Made by a program: the position numbers and the translations under genes. Below, piece by piece: positions 61,517-64,000 of a stretch of DNA of 64,000 bases. Position 1 is the first letter of the stretch, and each line of letters opens with the position of its first letter. Source of the DNA: Camillea tinctor. Lineage: Eukaryota > Ascomycota > Sordariomycetes > Xylariales > Xylariaceae. Location of the stretch: contig MU394094.1 of assembly GCA_022578605.1 (NCBI GenBank), forward strand, positions 1 to 64,000. The letters run 5' to 3'. The notes below the pieces were generated by a model. The model was given only the letters and a program-made list of their open reading frames with translations, was not told the DNA's origin and did no database searches.

Positions 61517-64000
61517 TCATCTTTGCCTTATTCTGGGGCAGTTAATATAATCCGCTCAATCACAGTAGCTAGGACATGTTGATAAGTTACGGTTAGTTAT
61601 ATTTCATAAAAGAAGAGGGATTTTGCATTACTTGGGTGTGGGATGTCGGCATGAAAGATACCATTTGAACTGGGAGGTCTGGCTTGGGGGGGGATACCCA
61701 AGCGAGTTTCGGTTGGATACCGGTATGTGGACAATTGGAAAACCTCATCTAAGCTCATGAATCTTTAATTATGGTGATCCTTTGCGATGAATAATGAGAT
61801 TGATGAATCACAGTAGATATGTAAAGCCCAGCGCAACTACTGCGACAGAACTCTCCTCTTAAAGAGGATTACTTTTTTACTATTAAACGATTTATCTCAT
61901 ATTGCGGACGAATCCCTTTTCTAGCAATCGTTGACCCTGAAATGCGCCCTTTGGATTACATGTTGTGGAGTCGATCATCGCTAATACTAGTATCCCTAAG
62001 TTCTCATTGATCTTAGTTGTGTTAATATAAAAGGATAACGTGATATGCAATGGATCACAAATCGAGTCTTATAGATCTGATCTCACATTTTGGGCCTGGC
62101 AACGGGATAATACAAGATGCATCATCGTCATATCTTGGAATTGCACGTGGTACGGCTGGTCCCTTCGGCGAGGTAAAAATTCAGAATGCTTACTTAGGAA
62201 GGGACCGAAAATATCACCCCTGACAGATCGCGCATCAAAGATACCTACAGGTCAGTCTCGTCAACGAAACCAAGCGTTTTGACACTATTAAGGTGCTCCA
62301 ACTTCCGCATAGTATTGCCTATTTCGGAAAAAAAAAGAGTGTGAAGCTATTCATCATTCGTCGGATGCGACTCTTGACTTCAGGTCTAGGTACCTGATCA
62401 TGAAAGAGTTTATCCTGCCACGCCATCTCCTTATACATTAACATGCTCATCCCCGCCCCCTTTCCCCTACCTAACCTAGTATCTGCTTCCTCACTTTTTC
62501 TAGAAATGAAGAACGCCTAGAGAGGCTAATTTCGTTAGTTCCTCCCATCTCCTTTTACAGCATTTTCATCCGAGCTCTAGCATTTTAGAAGCCCACCGCC
62601 GCCCCGTCCCCCGCGGGGACCACTTCCCCAGGCTCGGAATCCGGGGTTGCGGGCTATATATTACGTACATCTTAGTAATTGGAATCTGTCGCGGTCCTCT
62701 TTTAGGCATAAGTGGTGTCTACGTAACAGATACGCTACCCGACGAGGATCTATGTTGCAACGCCGCAGCTATAGTGGACCGTCAGCTCTCGAGTGGGTAT
62801 GGGGTAATGGCCAACGACCGCCAAGAACTCTAAGGCCGTGGCCACTCACGACGAGTATATATCTGTTATGTGCGGTTTCCGTAATCTTGTACCAAACCTA
62901 TCATTAGTTCCAGAGACGTTGATCGGGTTTTCGGGGCATCACTATAGGTTGTATACATATGGGGGCTTTAGTCCTTAGAGACTAATATACTAGTGTGGAT
63001 ATGGGGTAAGAAGAGGCGGAGCCGACTTAGTATTGTAAGTTGGCATTCAACCGCGTCTATCCGTCTACGATCAAGCCGTTTCTTGGCTACATAGCGTTAA
63101 GGGAACCTCCCAAAGGGAGTCATTAACCTAACGGGTCCTGGTAGAGGTAGAGACATGGGCCAGTATGAAGCTAAGAGCACGCAATGGTGATAGAAGACGA
63201 GGGGGCCTTGTGCGTAGGAGTGAACCCCCCTTGGGGTTTTCATCAATTCTAACAGGAATGGCAATTGTAAAATTCTCGGTATTCTTTAATGTTATAGTAT
63301 AGACTTTGAGGATTGTATTGGTTGAATGGAAACTCCAATGATTATACTGCCCATGATATTAAGTGAGACTAATTATACCATAAAAGTAGACTTATAGTCC
63401 AATGATCATGGAAGAGGGTAGAAGCCAAGATACGCGTAAACTTCTCCTTATCTACCCAAGTATCTAATGAACAGTAACTATATTTCATTAAGACATGGCT
63501 ATTAAAATAAGACTAGCTTAGATATTTATACACAACAATGGTATCACCAAATTCCTCCTGCATCACATTTTTCTATAATTTGTGGTCTACTATAATAGTG
63601 AGGTATTTCGTATTTTCTGCTTATTAGCTGATAGGGTGTCTACGACTTTTACCCGACCACATAATGATCGTAGACTGTAATGTAGTAATCGTAACTCCTT
63701 TTTTTTTCTTTTTAAAAAAAAAGAAGAAATAAAAAAAAGAGAAAAAACCATATGACCTAGGAGAATTATCCCTGCGGTAGTGTCATTTTAGCCATTATGT
63801 ATGTGAAGAGTGATCTGCTAGATCATGAGTACACGGTAGTATGTACCTGATAGAAGGGAAAAAACGGGAGAAGGGGTCTTTTTCCAGTCATAAGAGACAG
63901 TATCACAAATACCTAATTACTGTTCTAGACTCTTGTACGACACTACCGTAACTATCTTAGACCTTGATAGGTCTCCTGTAGCACTTCTAGTAAATATGGT
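61517..64000. other. Gene-free interval to the window end
   Basis: Mixed composition, with a GC-rich island near 62590-62660 and AT-rich sequence from 63240. ORFs at 62040-62282 and 62647-62907 have no recognisable content. A gene beginning beyond 64000 could have its promoter here. Confidence 0.5.

Noticed and set aside
63765..63790. Resemblance to a large-subunit rRNA segment (TTATCCCTGCGGTAG)
   Set aside because: The match is confined to about 13 bases, with no flanking rRNA similarity.

Overview
The window is nuclear DNA from a filamentous ascomycete (Pezizomycotina). The genes carry short introns of about 50-140 nt, with GTRNGT donors, CTAAY-type branch points and YAG acceptors, and they sit in large AT-rich intergenic tracts full of microsatellites and TAGGTA/CCTAGG words. 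The protein set (fungal LIS1/NudF, a two-TOG Stu2/AlpA, a SAPS protein, an NRPS, a Gap1-type permease) fits, and a Sordariomycete is my best guess. I placed 12 genes with exon boundaries worked out from splice signals and reading phase.

Layout. 1-13 kb is sparse. It holds a (TTA)n tract, a head-to-head pair of nucleotidyltransferase-fold genes (984-1840 minus, 2598-3443 plus), a 586-bp inverted-repeat transposon-like element (4846-5431) flanked by TA, and a secreted HD-domain protein (8367-9165). 13-17 kb has an NADP-dependent medium-chain reductase convergent with a metal-dependent amidohydrolase. 17.5-25 kb is a cytoskeletal block: a Stu2/AlpA (XMAP215-type) gene on the minus strand and LIS1/nudF on the plus strand, diverging from a 3.3-kb interval. 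27-29 kb is a secreted GH20 hexosaminidase-like gene without introns. A SINE-like element with tRNA-type A and B boxes and a 15-bp target duplication lies at 30378-30783. 32.4-36.9 kb is a SIT4-associated (SAPS) protein gene.

42-50.2 kb encodes a 2706-aa NRPS-type protein. Its frame is open across three exons, yet most catalytic signatures are missing: three of four carrier domains lack the phosphopantetheine serine, the first adenylation domain is only a C-terminal remnant, and the second adenylation domain and two of three condensation-type domains have altered core motifs. I regard this as the most interesting locus: a decayed or repurposed NRPS. Two lineage-type hypothetical genes (51130-51691 minus, 52939-53670 plus) follow, then a 5.8-kb gene-poor tract and an amino-acid permease (59453-61516) with several GATA-factor sites upstream. 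The last 2.5 kb shows no supportable gene.

Functional links: LIS1 and Stu2/AlpA both act on microtubules and dynein-driven transport. The SAPS protein (Sit4/PP6 regulation) and the permease both belong to nutrient-responsive physiology. No tailoring enzymes, transporter or regulator cluster around the NRPS-type gene. No rRNA, credible tRNA gene or CRISPR array was seen.
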